Shown piece after piece: positions 36,045-49,699 of a DNA stretch of 64,000 nt. The notes below the pieces were generated by a model, which ran no database searches, was not told the origin of the DNA, and saw only the letters and a program-made list of their open reading frames with translations. How positions within the stretch are numbered: the stretch's first letter is position 1; each line of letters starts with the position of its first letter. Made by a program: the position numbers and the translations under genes. The stretch comes from Azadirachta indica (Eukaryota > Streptophyta > Magnoliopsida > Sapindales > Meliaceae), in NCBI GenBank assembly GCA_022749755.1, contig CM040444.1, positions 875,026 to 939,025 on the forward strand. The letters run 5' to 3'.

Positions 36045-36800
36045 TTGATGGGGTATGAAGCATACATGTTGATACCACAGAGTCCTTTAGGGTCGCAGTC
36101 AATCAACTATTGCTCTAACAATGAAGCTAGATCTCCGGTGGTTATCTGATTTATACCCTCCACTGCAGCAACCGTTGAAAATGCCCGACAACCACCTGCG
36201 TGTTATATATGTATGATATATGAGTCATCACATGTAAAATGAACTAATTAATTAATTGATTGATTAAAAATTTACTTGAGCAATTGCCTTGGTCCTTGAC
36301 CTGAGTAACAGCTCCTTTCTTCCTCCAGTCAACAGCCTCAGGCAAATCCTTCACATTTTTATACCTAAATTCACCATAACAATAAGTATTTGATCTCCTA
36401 TTATTGATTCTGGAGGACAAGCCGGGTACTTTGAGTCCTAATTACTTGTTCTTGAACTCTTCATGGCTAAGGTCTGAAAACTTATTCAAACCAAGCCAAT
36501 AGCTGCTGGCCTCTTTGTTCCTTTGGTTGATGTGTTTCAAGTTGTCTATGAATACCTCAAATCTATGCAATTTCTCTTCGATGGTTTTGTAATTTTTGCC
36601 ATGTTTGAAGCTCTATGATTCGAAAGCTCAAGCAGCTTTTCCATGGAAGTCAAGTGCTCAAGGGAATAACCCACGATTGAGAAACCATGAGCCAGAGCAC
36701 TGCTAGTAGGAGCAGAGCATATTATTAGAGACAACAAAGAGAGATGCAAAAATTTGGGACAATGATGTTCAGAAAACAGACGTAGAAGTGCCATTGCCAT
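36045..36800 (-). pseudogene. Cysteine protease pseudogene
   Basis: Close relative of the gene at 26372-27828. Exon 1 (about 36276-36800) starts MAMALLRLFSEHHCPKF and keeps the signal peptide and GYSLEHL. A one-base loss near 36625 shifts the frame after EKLLEL. The exon 2 start encodes GGCRAFS, so the Trp next to the catalytic Cys has become Arg. A TAG stop lies in the LLEQ-LID stretch. Exon 2 then joins directly to the last few codons of exon 4 (LCGINM region, about 36060-36095). The rest of exon 2, all of exon 3 and most of exon 4, with the catalytic His and Asn, are deleted. Confidence 0.85.
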
Positions 36801-37016
36801 CCTATTAATTATTAAATTTTGTGAGAATAATTGAAGACTTTGATGTTAAGGAAGACATTGGTATCGCAATTAAGCTATTCATACTAGCTAGACTCAGCGG
36901 AGCCTGTATATATTTCAACTTATTGTATTAATTAATTATATATATTATAGTTTGAATAATAATTGTGCTAATTCCTAACGTAGACCAATGAGTGATCAAT
37001 ATGATAAATGTGGAGA
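36801..37016. promoter_or_regulatory. Upstream region of the protease pseudogene
   Basis: Matches 27829-28045 closely, though the TATA position reads GCTATTCATACTAG instead of TTATTTATACTAC, so the TATA box is altered. Similarity ends abruptly at about 37016. Confidence 0.5.
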
Positions 37017-37799
37017 ATAATAACAAGAAGAATGCAAAAATGGTCTTTTTTGACAAAGAATGTCTATCAAGAAATGCCTTTTTTGATATAACATAATATG
37101 TTAATAAAAGTCTATTCATAAATTATTGACAGTGATCAGACATCATCTGTTTTTGACAGAAATATTTTCTGTCACAACTCAGTAATAATAGGTTATTATA
37201 AAATTAAGATAGATATTTTTTTTTTTGTTATGTAGTTGTTAATATTTTTAGATATTATAAAAAAAGATATGTTTTTTTATGTATGAATTTCCTATTTTTG
37301 TTAGTTTTACTATTCTTTTCTAAATTTGTTTGTTAAATTTTAATTTTTAATTTTTCAATTTTTTTATTAATTACTTTTTTGGAAAATTTGTAATTTTCTA
37401 GATTTTTAATTCTTTTTTACAATTATTTTCTATACAAGTTACTTATATAATAATATTAAATAACAATAATAAATATTAATTATCAGCATAACTCAAAATA
37501 CTAAAAAGCAGAATTGAAAAAAAAATTATTACTAACATAATTTGGTAAAATACTATCATTCCAATCCATAAAATATAACATAACTGTGATCCAAATTCAA
37601 TAAATATCATTGCCAACATCATTAAAAATCCATCATAAAATCCAACTAAAATTAATTAACCAAAATTTTCTATTGAACCGCCTACTGACAAACAAAATTG
37701 GTCCACTTTACCCTGATGTCATCCAACTCTTCTTCAGTATAACTCTTTTTTTCTGAGAATTGTTAACAAGTTACAAAAAAGAACAATTAGTAAAGGGAG
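37017..37799. other. No gene; possible transposon-derived sequence
   Basis: AT-rich. Contains short inverted motifs such as TTTTGACAGAAATATTTTCTGTCA (37151-37175 region), of the kind seen near ends of non-autonomous DNA elements. Nothing is definite. Confidence 0.35.
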
Positions 37800-38470
37800 A
37801 TGACAGATGCCAAGATAGTCCTGAACTCCAAAGAATTGACTAGAAAGCAAGAAGAGAACTAAAGTCAAGGAAAAGATTTGACAGGAAAGAAAGGCTAGAA
37901 AAATAGGGGTAAGAAACATGTCAAGTCCAAATCAAAGCTAAAGACCTTGAAGTGCTTTCATTGCCATAAAGAAAGATATTTTAAAAAAGATTGTCCAGAG
38001 ATAAAGAATAAAAAGAAAACAAATGGCGATGCAGCTATTATAACAGAAGATTATTTCGAGTTTGCAAATCTACTTGTTGCATTTGGTGCTAAGATAGAAG
38101 GTGAATATGTGTTAGATTCAGGTTGTTTTTTTCCATATGTGTCCTAATTCAAGTATATTTGAGTCTTATCAGACATGTGTTAGGGGTAAAGTATTAATGG
38201 ATAACAATAAAGAATGTTAAATTATTGAGATTGGTAGTGTCAAGATCAAAATGTTTGATGCAGTGGTAGGACAATTACATAAGGTCAGGTATCTACCAAA
38301 CCTAAAAAGAAATATGATCTTTTTAGGAATGTTAGATTAGTTAAGATGTGTATTTAAGGTTGAAAATGCGACTCTGAATGTAATTAACGGTTTTATGGTA
38401 GTCATGAAGGGGGTGAGGAAAATTGGTGTATATGTCTTACTATTGTCAAAGCCTATTACTGTATTAATAG
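37800..38470 (+). pseudogene. Ty1/copia gag-protease fragment
   Basis: The plus strand encodes LNSKELTRKQEE, then a CCHC zinc knuckle in KCFHCHKERYFKKDCPEIKN, and the aspartic protease start YVLDSGCFF (family: WVLDSGCSFHM). Further on come MDNNKEC, IGSVKIKMFDAVV, VRYLPNLKRNMIFLGMLD and MVVMKGVRK. The order matches copia gag-protease. Stops and frameshifts interrupt it, and no integrase or reverse transcriptase follows. It is a decayed fragment without LTRs nearby. Confidence 0.8.
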
Positions 38471-39334
38471 AACCAATGATATAAATACACCAAATAGAGT
38501 ATCACGGTAAAAGTATCAATGTCCAATATGCCTAATGTATCATAATGTATTGAGGCTATAGTATTAGGATTTTTATGCTACTAAAAAGGTATTTATGATT
38601 TCGAATTTCATTATATCTAAAAATATGATGTATTCACAATGTCAGAATAGGTTCAATTCATATGATATTACTGGTTGTTTGTTGATATTATATTAGTATC
38701 AATCAATATTTCACATACTGAAAAAAAAATTTGTGCCCCTATTTATTTTTCAAATGTCAAATTTATTAAAACTATTAATAATATAGTAATAAAAATTGAC
38801 CTGTAACATAAATATTATAAATTGAACATTGAAAATTTTCTACAATTCAAGTCATAATTTGATTACTTTCATACATTCATCTCCCACTAAGTTCTAAATT
38901 CAAAAATAAAAATCAACATGCATTCCATTTTTAACATTATGATTAATTTAAAAATCATATATGAAAACAGAAATTAGCATGTAACAATTGAAATCAAATG
39001 TAAAAACATAAAATAATTAGAAATTATTTTAATATCGCAGAAATTAACTTACCTTCTTCTTTAACCATTCATTAAAACTATGGTTATGCTCTTTTTGTAG
39101 CCATATATGACTTCTTGATTGCTTTGGATATGTGATTTTCAAAAATTTCATGTGTTCTCTACACAAATTACCATTTAGACTATTAATTTGTAAGTACTTG
39201 CTGCTAGCACATTAGAATAAACTAAAAAGAAAATGTGATAAAATGAAAATTTATAATACATAAGGTTCAATTTTAGATTTATTTCTTTAAAATATAAGGA
39301 TGTGCTTGTTCTAGCATTTGAGGATCAACCGTAT
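38471..39334. other. No gene seen
   Basis: AT-rich sequence with nothing recognised. It may be the 3' part of the CACTA element that follows on the minus strand. Confidence 0.35.
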
Positions 39335-41724
39335 TTATTTTTGTGTACTTAGAGGTTTTTCAATTGCCAAAATGAAATGTGTAATTACATCATTACTTGA
39401 AAAGTATTGTGCACAAAAATCAAGTGATTTCTCAATAATATAACTCTCAACAATGCATTCCTTGGGAAGATTGCGGTTAGGAACATATTCTTTAAACACC
39501 TTCATGCATCGTTCAAATAGATACATCCATGTAAAATACACTAGCCTACAAAATCTTACTTCTTCAACAAGTGGATTATTAATTGTATCATTATATCAAA
39601 AACTTTGGAAGGAAAAATTGTTCAAACAAGCACAAGATGTTTCGAATTTTTTTTGTAATTTGTCTAAACTCTCAACATCTATCACTTTTTTAAGAATGAA
39701 TTAAACAAGAAGCATAACCTGATTGTAGTGAATCGAACAAATTTTGGTAAGCAATTTCGAATTACTGACGGTAAAATTATTGCATCAAAGTGTAACAATC
39801 ATAGGATTTAAGACCTTGAAGATAGCAATCTTCAATTGAGAAAACATTTCTGAAGTTAGAACAATGAGCTTAAAGAACTTTAGTATCCAACAAGATTTGA
39901 CAAAACATTGTATTTTCAATTTTGCTAGATGTGTAAGGGGTTGGTGGTAGGTAATTTTTTTACTTCTCATCAAGCACTAGTTTTGCTTTAATTCCATTTC
40001 CTCAAGGTCTTTCCTAACATTAACATCAGCCTTTGTTTTGCCTAGTTGATGGAGAGCTATTAGACACATTTTTTTCTATATATTTAACCTTCAATTGGTG
40101 ACGCAATAGTAAATGTTGCTAGTATCCTAAGTCAAAGAAGATTTTTTCTTAAATAACTTTTCCTTATCCCCATCAAAATGCTTTCATCTTTTGTTCTTCT
40201 TTTCCCTAAATTTGTTTTCAATTTTTTTTGACTATTTTTAAAATCTTTCCCATTCAAAGTTTTAGAAAGCTTTCCCTACTCTTGTTCACCATTAAAAATA
40301 GTTTTTAATTTTTTGAGGTTTTCTTCACTCTTGTTCACCATTAAAAACAATTTTTAATTTTCTAAAGGGGTGATTATTTGGTAGAAACCGACGATGACCC
40401 AAAAATGTATTTTTCCTACTATGTTTAAGCCAACATGAATTAGTGTTTTCCTATATTTAGGGCAAGTAAAATACCCTTTAATGATACTTCTGGACAGGTT
40501 ATTATATGTTGGAAAGTCACTAATTATCCATAACAAAATAGCCCGTAAATTAAAAGTTTCTTTTTTTCATGCATCCTAGACTTCTACACTAACATGCCAT
40601 AAAGTTTAAATGTCCTTAATTAAGGGCGTTAGGTAGACATATAAATCATTATTAGGTTGTTTAGGTCTAGAAATTAATAATCAAAGCACCATGAATTTTC
40701 TTTTCATAACCATCATGAAGGAAGATTATATGTCATCATTGTAATTGGGCAACTGCTATAGATAGTAGCTATATGGATTTACCCCATCAGTTCAGAGAAC
40801 AAATCTAAGATTCCTACGTTCTTGTACAAATTTAGGCATTTGTTATCAACTAACTACTATGTTGGAGAATCTGCAGGATGACAAAGTTTTCCAACTTTTA
40901 TTCTCTTATTTGAATATCAAATCATTTGCTCAGCTATTTTGGGTGATTAGAACATGTGTTTGAACATAAGAACAAAAGGAAAGTATCATAAAACATTGGT
41001 TGAAATCCTTTTTGAAATTTTTTTAAATTCGTTTTTTCTTTTCTTCCACCTATATTCTCTACAATTAGGGCATTTAATCATATTTGCATATTCCTTCCTA
41101 TAAAGAATGCAATTATTTGAACATGTATCTATCTTTTCATATTCTAAACCTAACACTTCCATTGTTTTTCTTGGCCTTATAAATTGATTTTAGCATAATG
41201 TTATTTTGTAGTAAAATACTTACAAAAGCTTCCAGTAAAGCCAAAAATCTCACATCTAACCACCTAAAGTTCCCTTTTACATTAAAAATTTTCATTAAAC
41301 TAGATAACTTAAAATGTTTAAAACCTGGGAATAATGGCATTTTAGCATTTTCAAGAATTTCTCTTAAATACTTAGCATTTTTATAACATTGCTTGCAAGT
41401 ATTTTGAATCATGTCCACAACATTATTATAATTTTTGGATCTAAAGTGATGACTATTAGAATAATCTTAGGAGTTTACACTATTTAAAGTAGGGTCAACC
41501 CCTCTGTGCCTAGTCCAAATAGTGTATATTGATATAAAATCATTTTTAAACAAATGTGTGCTAACATGTTTAGATGAATGAAGTTCTATATTACAACAAC
41601 TATTGAATGGGCATCTAATTAACCTACGATTTTTTGAATTAAGCACTACAAAATCTAGGAACTCATTAACGTCTTTTACGTACTCTTCTGAAAATCTATC
41701 ATCGAATATCCAATTTCTTTCCAT
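39335..41724 (-). pseudogene. CACTA (En/Spm) transposase pseudogene, TNP2 type
   Basis: Reading the minus strand downward, 41467-41724 is the transposase-associated N-terminal domain (ERNWIFDDRFSEEYVKDVNE, FLDFVV, IRCPFNSCCN). At 41137-41418 comes FSSLMKIFNVKGNFRWL-type linker sequence. At about 40560-40860 are LRFVLSTDGVNPY, MKRKFMVL, LLISRPKQPNNDLYVYLTPL and TLWH. At 40354-40536 is ILLWIISDFPTYNNLS. At about 39720-40140 are LEYWQHLLLRHQLKVKYIEK, YLPPTPYTSSKIE and LKSYDCYTLM. At 39335-39541 is the FERCMKVFKEYVPNRNLPKE segment typical of the C-terminal DUF4218 region. Many stops and frameshifts separate these. The CACTA-type termini were not found. Confidence 0.8.
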
Positions 41725-42111
41725 GTGTGGTACTTATTTATACATTATATTATGTCAATGAATATCAACTTGCTCTAATTTTATTTATTAAATTTTTTTA
41801 ATAAGTTTAAAGAAAAAAAAATCACATCAAAACCAATAATAAGTAAACAACACTTCAATATATATCTAACCACAACTACTGTATATCATACCTCTAGTGT
41901 GTTCCCTAATCATAACGAAACACAACTACAACAACAATATCTAATGCTAAGTAATATTCAACACATACAAAGTGAATGTGAATATGTTAAAGAATATATC
42001 TGACAACAACAACAAAAATAGTTTTTTGCTTCCAAATCGATAAATAAACAACTAAAAAAATAAAACATTGTCAATAAAAGTCAAAATTAAGTTCCAAACA
42101 TAAGAAATAAA
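41725..42111. other. No gene seen
   Basis: Upstream of the CACTA transposase relic, presumably its 5' subterminal part. AT-rich. Confidence 0.35.
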
Positions 42112-42290
42112 AAAATCAGTACATGTACTTTAAAAATGGCAAATTGCAACATAAGGAACAAAGAAATCAGAACATGCACTTCAACAATAACAAATCGCAA
42201 CACAAAGAACAAAGAAATCAATACATGCTCTCCAACAATAAAAATCGCAACACAAGGAATAAAAAAAGAAAACATATGCACTCCAATAAC
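42112..42290. repeat. Tandem repeat, three to four ~50-bp units
   Basis: Units start near 42113, 42163 and 42214, each of the form AAATCA(G/A)(T/A)ACATG...CAACA(T/C)AA(G/A)GAA(C/T)AAA, with a partial fourth to about 42285. It lies upstream of the CACTA transposase relic, where subterminal repeats are expected. Confidence 0.7.
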
Positions 42291-42859
42291 TCGCCGATTT
42301 CATACATATCTATAAATTAGCTTCCAAATCAGCACATGTAACCTACCAATTTCATACAAATCCACTTGTAAAACAATAGGCATCTTGAAAATTAGCTCTG
42401 AAATTAATCTTAAGAATAAAAATATACCAAAGATTGAGAATAGAGTCAAGCAAATTACAAAAACATAATCAATATATTGCAAAACCCAAACCTAGAAATT
42501 GAAAACCAAAATAAAACTATTAAAATCAATGTGCATTAATAGAAACTCAGAAATAAGAAACATAATTTGAGAATTTCAACATTTAATCATTGATCTAGGT
42601 AACTGTTTCAATTTTAGAAGTTGGCGCTCAGATTCGAAGCTGGGTCTATTCTTTGAAGATAATATGGTAGATTTCACTTAATGCTAAATGTAAATAGAGT
42701 TGATTTGAGGTGGGAATGGATTAGTTTGCGACAAGTTTAGGTTGGTGGAAGAACAAGCACAAGGTTGTTTTAGTTGATTTTTCATAAGTGAGTAGTTTAC
42801 TTATTTATCTCCTACTTTCATATTTAAATATATGCACAAAACCTCAAAATCCTATGTTA
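42291..42859. other. No gene seen
   Basis: AT-rich sequence. Nothing is recognised. Confidence 0.35.
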
Positions 42860-44300
42860 TTTTGATGAAATTCTGTGTTTTTGTGTAGAAAGGTAGAAAA
42901 TCACAATCAAGATAATGAGGGACATGAAAATGAGGTCAAAAAGAGCAAGTCATCAAAGACAAGGACCAAACTACAAGAAAATATGGACCAATATGCAAAC
43001 ATTTTAAAGTTAGGAAACAAAAGGCATAGTGTGCGCACGCCTGTTGGACAGAACAAGTAGCACACGCATGCCACATAGTAGTGTATATGTGCCCTAGCTA
43101 CTGCCTTCAAGCCAAAATGTTGGTCTTGTATATGTCTTAGCGACGCGAACTTTAGGTGACATTTAAGTCGTGATTAGCCCAATTTTGACTATTCGATGAG
43201 AAACGTATAGTATCCTAGGTTTTTATCATTTGCGGAAGGGTAGCCACCAAATCTAAGAATAGAAATACATAGCTTTAGAGAGAATGATGGGAAGAGAGGG
43301 AAGAGCTAGAGAGAAGTAGAATAATTTACAAAATTGAAGCTTTTGGGAAGAGACTTGAAAACTTGGTGTTGAAGCTCATCATTTCTAGTTTATTTTCTTA
43401 AACTTCTTCATTTTATTTTGAAATTCATTTGGTTCTTATTGTTGAATTATTATAAAGAAGATGATTTTCATTATGAACTTGTGGGTGATTATTAATATGT
43501 TAGACTAAAATCTCCATGTTCTAGGATTTTGATGTAGCCTAACCCAACCATATGTTAACTAACTAAGGAATTTGTTATTGTTATCAATTTTTAATCACTT
43601 GGGTTTTTCTTGCACTTAATGCTAATGATTTATTACATAATGAATTATTTGATTAAACATAAATGAAATAGTTCTAGAGATAATCTAATTTGTTCATGTG
43701 ATTTGAAAAACTCAGTTTAGCATATTAAGAGTTCAAGAGAACATCAATAACTAAATAATCACATTAAAATTTGGGAATCAATTAATCGGTGAGTGAGTTA
43801 ATTTCTAGGAGTTAATAACAAGTTGGACGAAAAGATCGTATAGCTAATTAAGTTAGATAAGGATATTAGTTAGTTTAGCTATTCATAAGACTTAAATCTG
43901 CACTTGGGAGAGGGGAACAAAGTTATTTAGAATCTACAATTAGTGTATTGAAAATGATAACAATGTAAATTTCCAATTGGAGAACATGGTGAAGGTTAGG
44001 CAAATTCAGCATCTTAAGACCATTTTCATATCAATTTTTACACCCACTCTCCTTTATTAGCTTAATTTTTTTACTCTTATCCTTGGTAATTAATTCCGTT
44101 GTTCTTTTTACAATTTCCTTTATATTTCCTTCTTGATGCAACTATTGAGTGCCTAAATAAAGTTAATCTATCATAATTGTAATACTTAATTTAAAATTCA
44201 AAAATTTAGTCCTCGTAGGTACAACAATCCCTATTTATTACTTTACTACTTGTACGACCACGTATACTTACAGGTTGCGTGGAAGCGCATCAATTTAATG
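42860..44300 (+). mobile_element. Ty3/gypsy-like LTR or leader region (probable)
   Basis: The opening (GATGAAATTCTGTGTTTTTG then GTGTAGAAAGG) and the closing part (GTCCTCGTAGGTACAACAATC, CTTGTACGACCACGTATACTT) resemble the long LTRs and leaders of plant Ty3/gypsy Tat/Athila-type elements. I found no polyprotein and no second LTR. The boundaries are approximate. A poly-T run of about 18 bases lies at 44385-44403. Confidence 0.35.
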
Positions 44301-44704
44301 TTAAGAGTAAAGAGTGTTTGAGGGGGGAAACTTTTAGAGCAAAGTGGGAAAACCAAATTGTAAAGGGAAAAAATAGGTTTTGGGTTTTTTTTTTTTTTTT
44401 TTTCGGGGTAAGGGGGGAAAGAGAACAAAATGATGTCATTTTCTATTTCATTTAATTAAAAAAAAACTTAATTTATGTAAAAACAACATTGTTTGGCTAA
44501 CAAATTGTGTACAAAATGACGTTATTTTATTTGGTGATACTATATTCTCATAGAACCCTAATACTCATTGTTCAGTATTAATGATTTATGTTATAGTTCT
44601 ACCATTTGCGACAAAAATCCACTTCTATCCATCAGCCTTAATACTTTCTCAAAAGTATTGGGAGATTGGTATCTTCAACACCCATTTTTCTAATAGTGCA
44701 AGTA
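44301..44704. other. No gene seen
   Basis: Contains the poly-T run mentioned above and AT-rich sequence. Nothing else is recognised. Confidence 0.35.
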
Positions 44705-45685
44705 CAATTCAATTTACACTCAACCCGTTTCCCAGCAAATTTGCAAAACAAATCAAATTAATAACATCAATATTGTAAAAACTTTTTCCTTCACATGATA
44801 TCAACACATCATTTAAAAAAATATTGTCTCTATTAACACTCTAACTTATACTCTAAACATTTTTTTATTTTACATATTGTCTCAAAATTGTTAAAAAACT
44901 TGATGAAAATAAAAAATACATTTTATATATGATAATAAAAAATAACTAACGTGTTCTTGATGTAAAGTATAAACAAAAATTGAAGTACTATAAGAAATAT
45001 AAATATTAATGATCACAATAATTTATGTGACATGCTATTGTCTAGTAGTAAAGCTTTATGCTTTTAACGGCTTCAAATCTCGGAATCACAAAACATGAAA
45101 AAATTCAATGTTTTTAGTTAATAGTTATAGGGGGTTAGTAGTGTACAGATCCAACGGTCCACAAAATGGTATAACAATATGTGTAATCATATGGAATTGT
45201 TGATCTTTCCTTTATATATACATATATATATATATTATCAAAATCATTATATTATATCATATTTCATAAGAATTTATATTTAGATAAAAATTTAGATTTA
45301 GAATTTGTTTGGATTTGTGTACATAATGACTTCCTTGAAACTCTACGTACTTTAATTAATTTGTCTAGTTCATGCATTCTTATTGTTCGTGCTTATCGTT
45401 GAAATTTGATGTGGTTATCGTTGTTGTTGTGCTTGGTAGGACATAATTAAGCACCGTTAATAGTTCCTTTAAATTGGCGTCTTATCAAGCATAATGCAAT
45501 TTACGTTAAACCCATTTCCCAGTACATTTGCAAGCAAATCAAATTAATAACACCAATATTGTAAATATCATTTTCTCGACATGATATTAACACATCATTT
45601 AAAAAAATATCGTTTCTATTAACATTCTATTTCGACACTCTAAAGTATACTCTAAACATCTTTCTATTTTATATAATTGTCTCAA
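44705..45685. repeat. Pair of ~180-bp direct repeats
   Basis: Positions 44705-44895 and 45495-45685 share CAATTTAC, AACCC(G/A)TTTCCCAG, TTTGCAA(A/G)CAAATCAAAT, AACACATCATTTAAAAAAAT and TATACTCTAAACAT. They are about 800 bp apart, in the same orientation, with no gene between. They could be decayed LTRs of a small element or a local duplication. Confidence 0.6.
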
Positions 45686-46489
45686 AACTATCAAAAACAA
45701 CCAATATCCCATCATTCAACTATGATTGAAACTCAGTCTTGCTATTGCTCAATTATGTCAAACTCCATAAAATTTTTAAATTGTAACCTACACACAACTT
45801 GTCTCTTAGTAGAAGGTACTAAGGAATAATAGGTAGAATGTATTATTAGGACTAGAACTAGAAGAACCTTCAAGCAATTTAATCTTTAACTCATGATCTT
45901 TATCAAAACAAGGATTATGAACTCTCTCAATCTGAAATAACAAATTGTCACCATATATCATGAGAAATATTACTCAATCAATTTCATCTTGTATCCTAGA
46001 TTTAACATGGTGGCCACTACTAAAATCCTATAAATATTCTTCTAATAATTTTCAAATTTACCTATCATGATAGTCGTCATTTTCCTAATTTTCTCGAAGG
46101 AAGATTCAAGCTACACAAGCAATAACAATCTAATCGCACAAATTTGAACAAATAACAAATTAGAGGTTGAGTACTTTGTACCCGAACATATTTGTGTAAC
46201 ATCATAAAATGAGTTCAAATTATTTGCCAATATTTTTGCCAACTCCCATTCTTTCTCACTTTGCAAACTTTTATATTGTGTCTCAAGCAACTTTATTTAC
46301 CAAACACATCTTTGTACTCTAAGGCAACAAAAATCATCAAATATGGGGAGTTTTACTTAGCACAATCAAGTACCCGCTCTTTAATACATGACTATTCATC
46401 TTATGTGCAATTTCATAAATTTTTTTCTTCTCGTAGTTGTTGTTCTCCAATATGAAACATTATTTTTAGTTACAGCTAATGAGACACCT
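45686..46489. other. No gene seen
   Basis: AT-rich sequence. The frame open at 46261-46455 shows no recognisable domain. Confidence 0.35.
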
Positions 46490-48200
46490 CTTTTTGTTTA
46501 GGTGTTAAAGCATAAATAGAAAAGAGGGGCATGTGTTGAGAGAAGAAAAAAATGGGAGGCAAGAATAGAAAAGGAGTTAAAATTAGAAAGTAAAAAGAAA
46601 AAGAAAGGTAGAATAATGATGATGTTGGGGATAAAATAGTGAGGTGGATTGTTTTAAATTTAATAGAAGTTTTGAAAGAAATAAAGAAGGAAAGGAAAAT
46701 CAGGAAATGGAAGAAGAAAGGAAAAAGAAAAATTAGAGGAAGAAGAAGGAGAAGGAAGAAGAAATTAAGGGGTCGGTTAGATTTCTAATTTCAGTTAGTT
46801 TAATTTTAGAGATTATATGATATAATTTAGTTTTAGAATTTTATTTAGTTAGAATATTAGTTTGCCTGAATATACGTTAGATTTTGAATAAATTTGATAG
46901 TAATTTGTTAATTATTGTGTTATAGGAAGCAATGCAGCTGTTGGAAATCTAGAGGATCTTAAAATCTCTCGAAATAAAATTACTGATAATGATTGGATAT
47001 TATTTTTAAATTATTACATGTTTTAATAAAATTAAATATTAATTTCATTATGATTGAGTTAAATTATATTATTGTGGAATTGTTGGTTGAAGAATTTAAT
47101 TGCATTATATAGGGAATAAATTAAATTATAAATGAATTATATTGATGTGTGAAATTGTGTTGATTTAACGTGATATTTAATTCACGTGGTGTTATTATGA
47201 AATTATATGAAATTGGGCATTATTTATTTTATGGTTGAATTGTTATGGTTATATTGAATTGTGATATAGAATTTGAAAATTTATATTATGCATGAAAATT
47301 CACTGTTTATGAGAAAATGGTTATTACATGTAGAATTATGGTTTATGGTTGTTTAAGGCGCCCTATATGTATCCATCCCTAGTAATAATAACAGGTTCTT
47401 GGGACCCGTGAAAATTTACATACATGATATGGATGTGATATGAGCTCCCCAGACCAGAACACTAGACCATCGGGTTGAGTATAGGATGATACGATACGAG
47501 CTCGCGGATGAGCATACAAGGCCGTCGGGTTAAGTATGGTGTTTTCCCCGCTTGAGCGATGATGTTTTCTACCAAGTATGATTTTTCGATTTACTAGTTG
47601 GGTGCTATAGTGATTGATTTGTTATAAGTGTCTCTATTATACAAATTATGTATGCATAACAATATGAATGGTGAATGAAGATTAACGTATATTACTATCA
47701 TAATGATTTTTGAGTTATGCATGCAAGTGTAAGTTCTTATAATGATTATGTTTATGGCATAGATTATGATTTGATTATGAAAGTTTTAAGGAACTATTTA
47801 TGTAAATGGGCTAAACTTAATTTTCTTTTAAACTTATATTCATTCACTAAGCCGCAAGCTCATCCCTCGCCTCATTTTCTTTATTTTCTTCAATTACGCA
47901 GGATTTCATGCAGAATAAAGTTTTATAGTTGAGGTTGAGACCACTTTACTCAAGCTGCTTAAAAATATTTTGAACACATTATTTATAAATATATGTGTAT
48001 GTAAATATTTTATATATATGTTTTTGATGAGGCATATAGCCCCATTAAGTGTTGATAATGGAAGCTTAAGGCCGATTATATTATTAAGATGTTTTGTTAA
48101 GTGTGGAGTATAAGAATATTATAAATAAAAAGTATATATTTATACAGGATTCGTTTCAGACTCCAGGAAATGTTGGGTCGAGTCTGGTCCTAATAGTTAA
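46490..48200 (+). mobile_element. Probable LTR of a Ty3/gypsy element
   Basis: A purine-rich leader (46510-46770) is followed by AT-rich DNA. A GC-richer tract at about 47360-47560 follows, with the imperfectly repeated phrases ATACGATACGAGCTCGCGGA and GTATAGGATGA/GTATGGTG after '(A/G)TCGGGTT(G/A)AGTAT'. Then comes CACTAAGCCGCAAGCTCATCC and the ACTCCAGGAAATGTTGGGTC end region. This order resembles long LTRs of plant chromovirus-type gypsy elements, and also the organisation of the solo LTR at 18678-20412 (leader, repeated phrase, then CTCATCCCT). No clean ends or target duplication were found. Confidence 0.4.
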
Positions 48201-49699
48201 TTATTTTAATCGATCATTTTTCTTTATCGTTTAAAGTTGATCGAACAAGTAATACAAATTGACTACTCAATATAATAAATTAAAAACTAAATACTTTTAA
48301 TATCATGGCTTTGAATTAATACGTATAAAAATGATTCAAAATGTACAACTCATCCATTAAAAACAGAGTATGCAAGGTGAACGTGGAACACGTTATGACA
48401 ATAATTAAAATAATTAAAAGCAGGATGCAAATTATTCAATGTTAAGTGGAAATGGAACAATTATGACAATAATTGAAAGTGGGGTTCAAATTATTCATTG
48501 CAAAGTAGAAGTGGAATCCACTATGACAACAACAGTGTAGTAAAAAATTTGTCTTTAGATTTAAAATTTAATAATATAAAATAAATTGTCATGTACATAG
48601 AAGCAGACAAAGACAATAGCCTACAACAATAATATGTACATGTATATCCAATAATATTATTTTAACTTTTTCTCTTTATGATTTCAGACTTTGGAATTAA
48701 ATATTAATTTGTTAAAAATTATGTTGATATGATAAATTAATTGATTAATCAATGAACCAAAATATAAAGTGAAATATGCAAAAGAAAGTAACAAAAAGAA
48801 ACAAACATACACAGACACGGGGAGAAATAGAATTGGCATAAGTCAAGTCATGGAGGTGTGAGAAGAGGCTAGATAGTGCGTGAAGATTGAAGACGAACTT
48901 AGTTTAATGTTTCTTTTTTAAAAATTTTAATTTATGTTCATCTTTTTACTCTGTAATGGGAAAGCGTGTCGGAGAACTTATAACCCCATGCCTAACTCGC
49001 TTTCAAAACAAGGATAGGTTTTAATCTCTTTCCCTGACCTAAATCTTTGAAATTCTTAAATGTTGCCCCTAATCCTTAACTCGAATGGGTCGAGCCCTAC
49101 AAGCCCCGTCCTCGTGAGAAAAATTGTCAACCCAAGTTGGTTCCTACTATAAATGATCGCTCCAGTGTAGAATTATAAGGGCTAAGTTGGTCCACAACCA
49201 TAAACTACATCATCATAGTTAGAGCTTCGTCACTTATGTTAACCACCACAAGAAGCGACACAATCCCTAACAGCCATATTCTTCTACTTGAAAAAGCCTA
49301 TGAGTGGAGTGTTAGCATCCTTTAATATTATAACCTTGATGTCTAATTGATAAAGTGCATGCTTAAACGAAATATCCATTAAGCTTTTAATGACGATTAG
49401 AGTTCTGGAGACATGTTTTCCTACTATGTTAATGTTCACCACTAATGCTTCATCATAGTTATGCCGCGGAGATTCTCATAAGTAAATATTACGCACATGC
49501 TATGCGTCATAGTTTTCATTAACTCTGTACAAAGGCTTACTGTCATGCCCTCCCCTCCAGTGAGTCTGCCTCCAACATAAGACTTCCTCGACTAATTCAA
49601 GCTCCCTGCTAATATGTGTTCCCCTATGATAACATTAACACAATTCATCCCACGCCTTTGGTGCTTGGGTGGTACCCCTACTATATTCTTTGCATCATT
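48201..49699. other. No gene seen
   Basis: Contains a short direct repeat at about 48400-48520 (GTGGAA(C/T)...TATGACAATAATTAAA-type phrases). From about 48950 it is GC-richer unannotated repeat-like sequence leading into the inverted arm at 49700. Confidence 0.35.

Noticed and set aside
42087..42320. 64-65 codon frames on both strands
   Set aside because: They are translations of the ~50-bp tandem repeat, which keeps a frame open by repetition.
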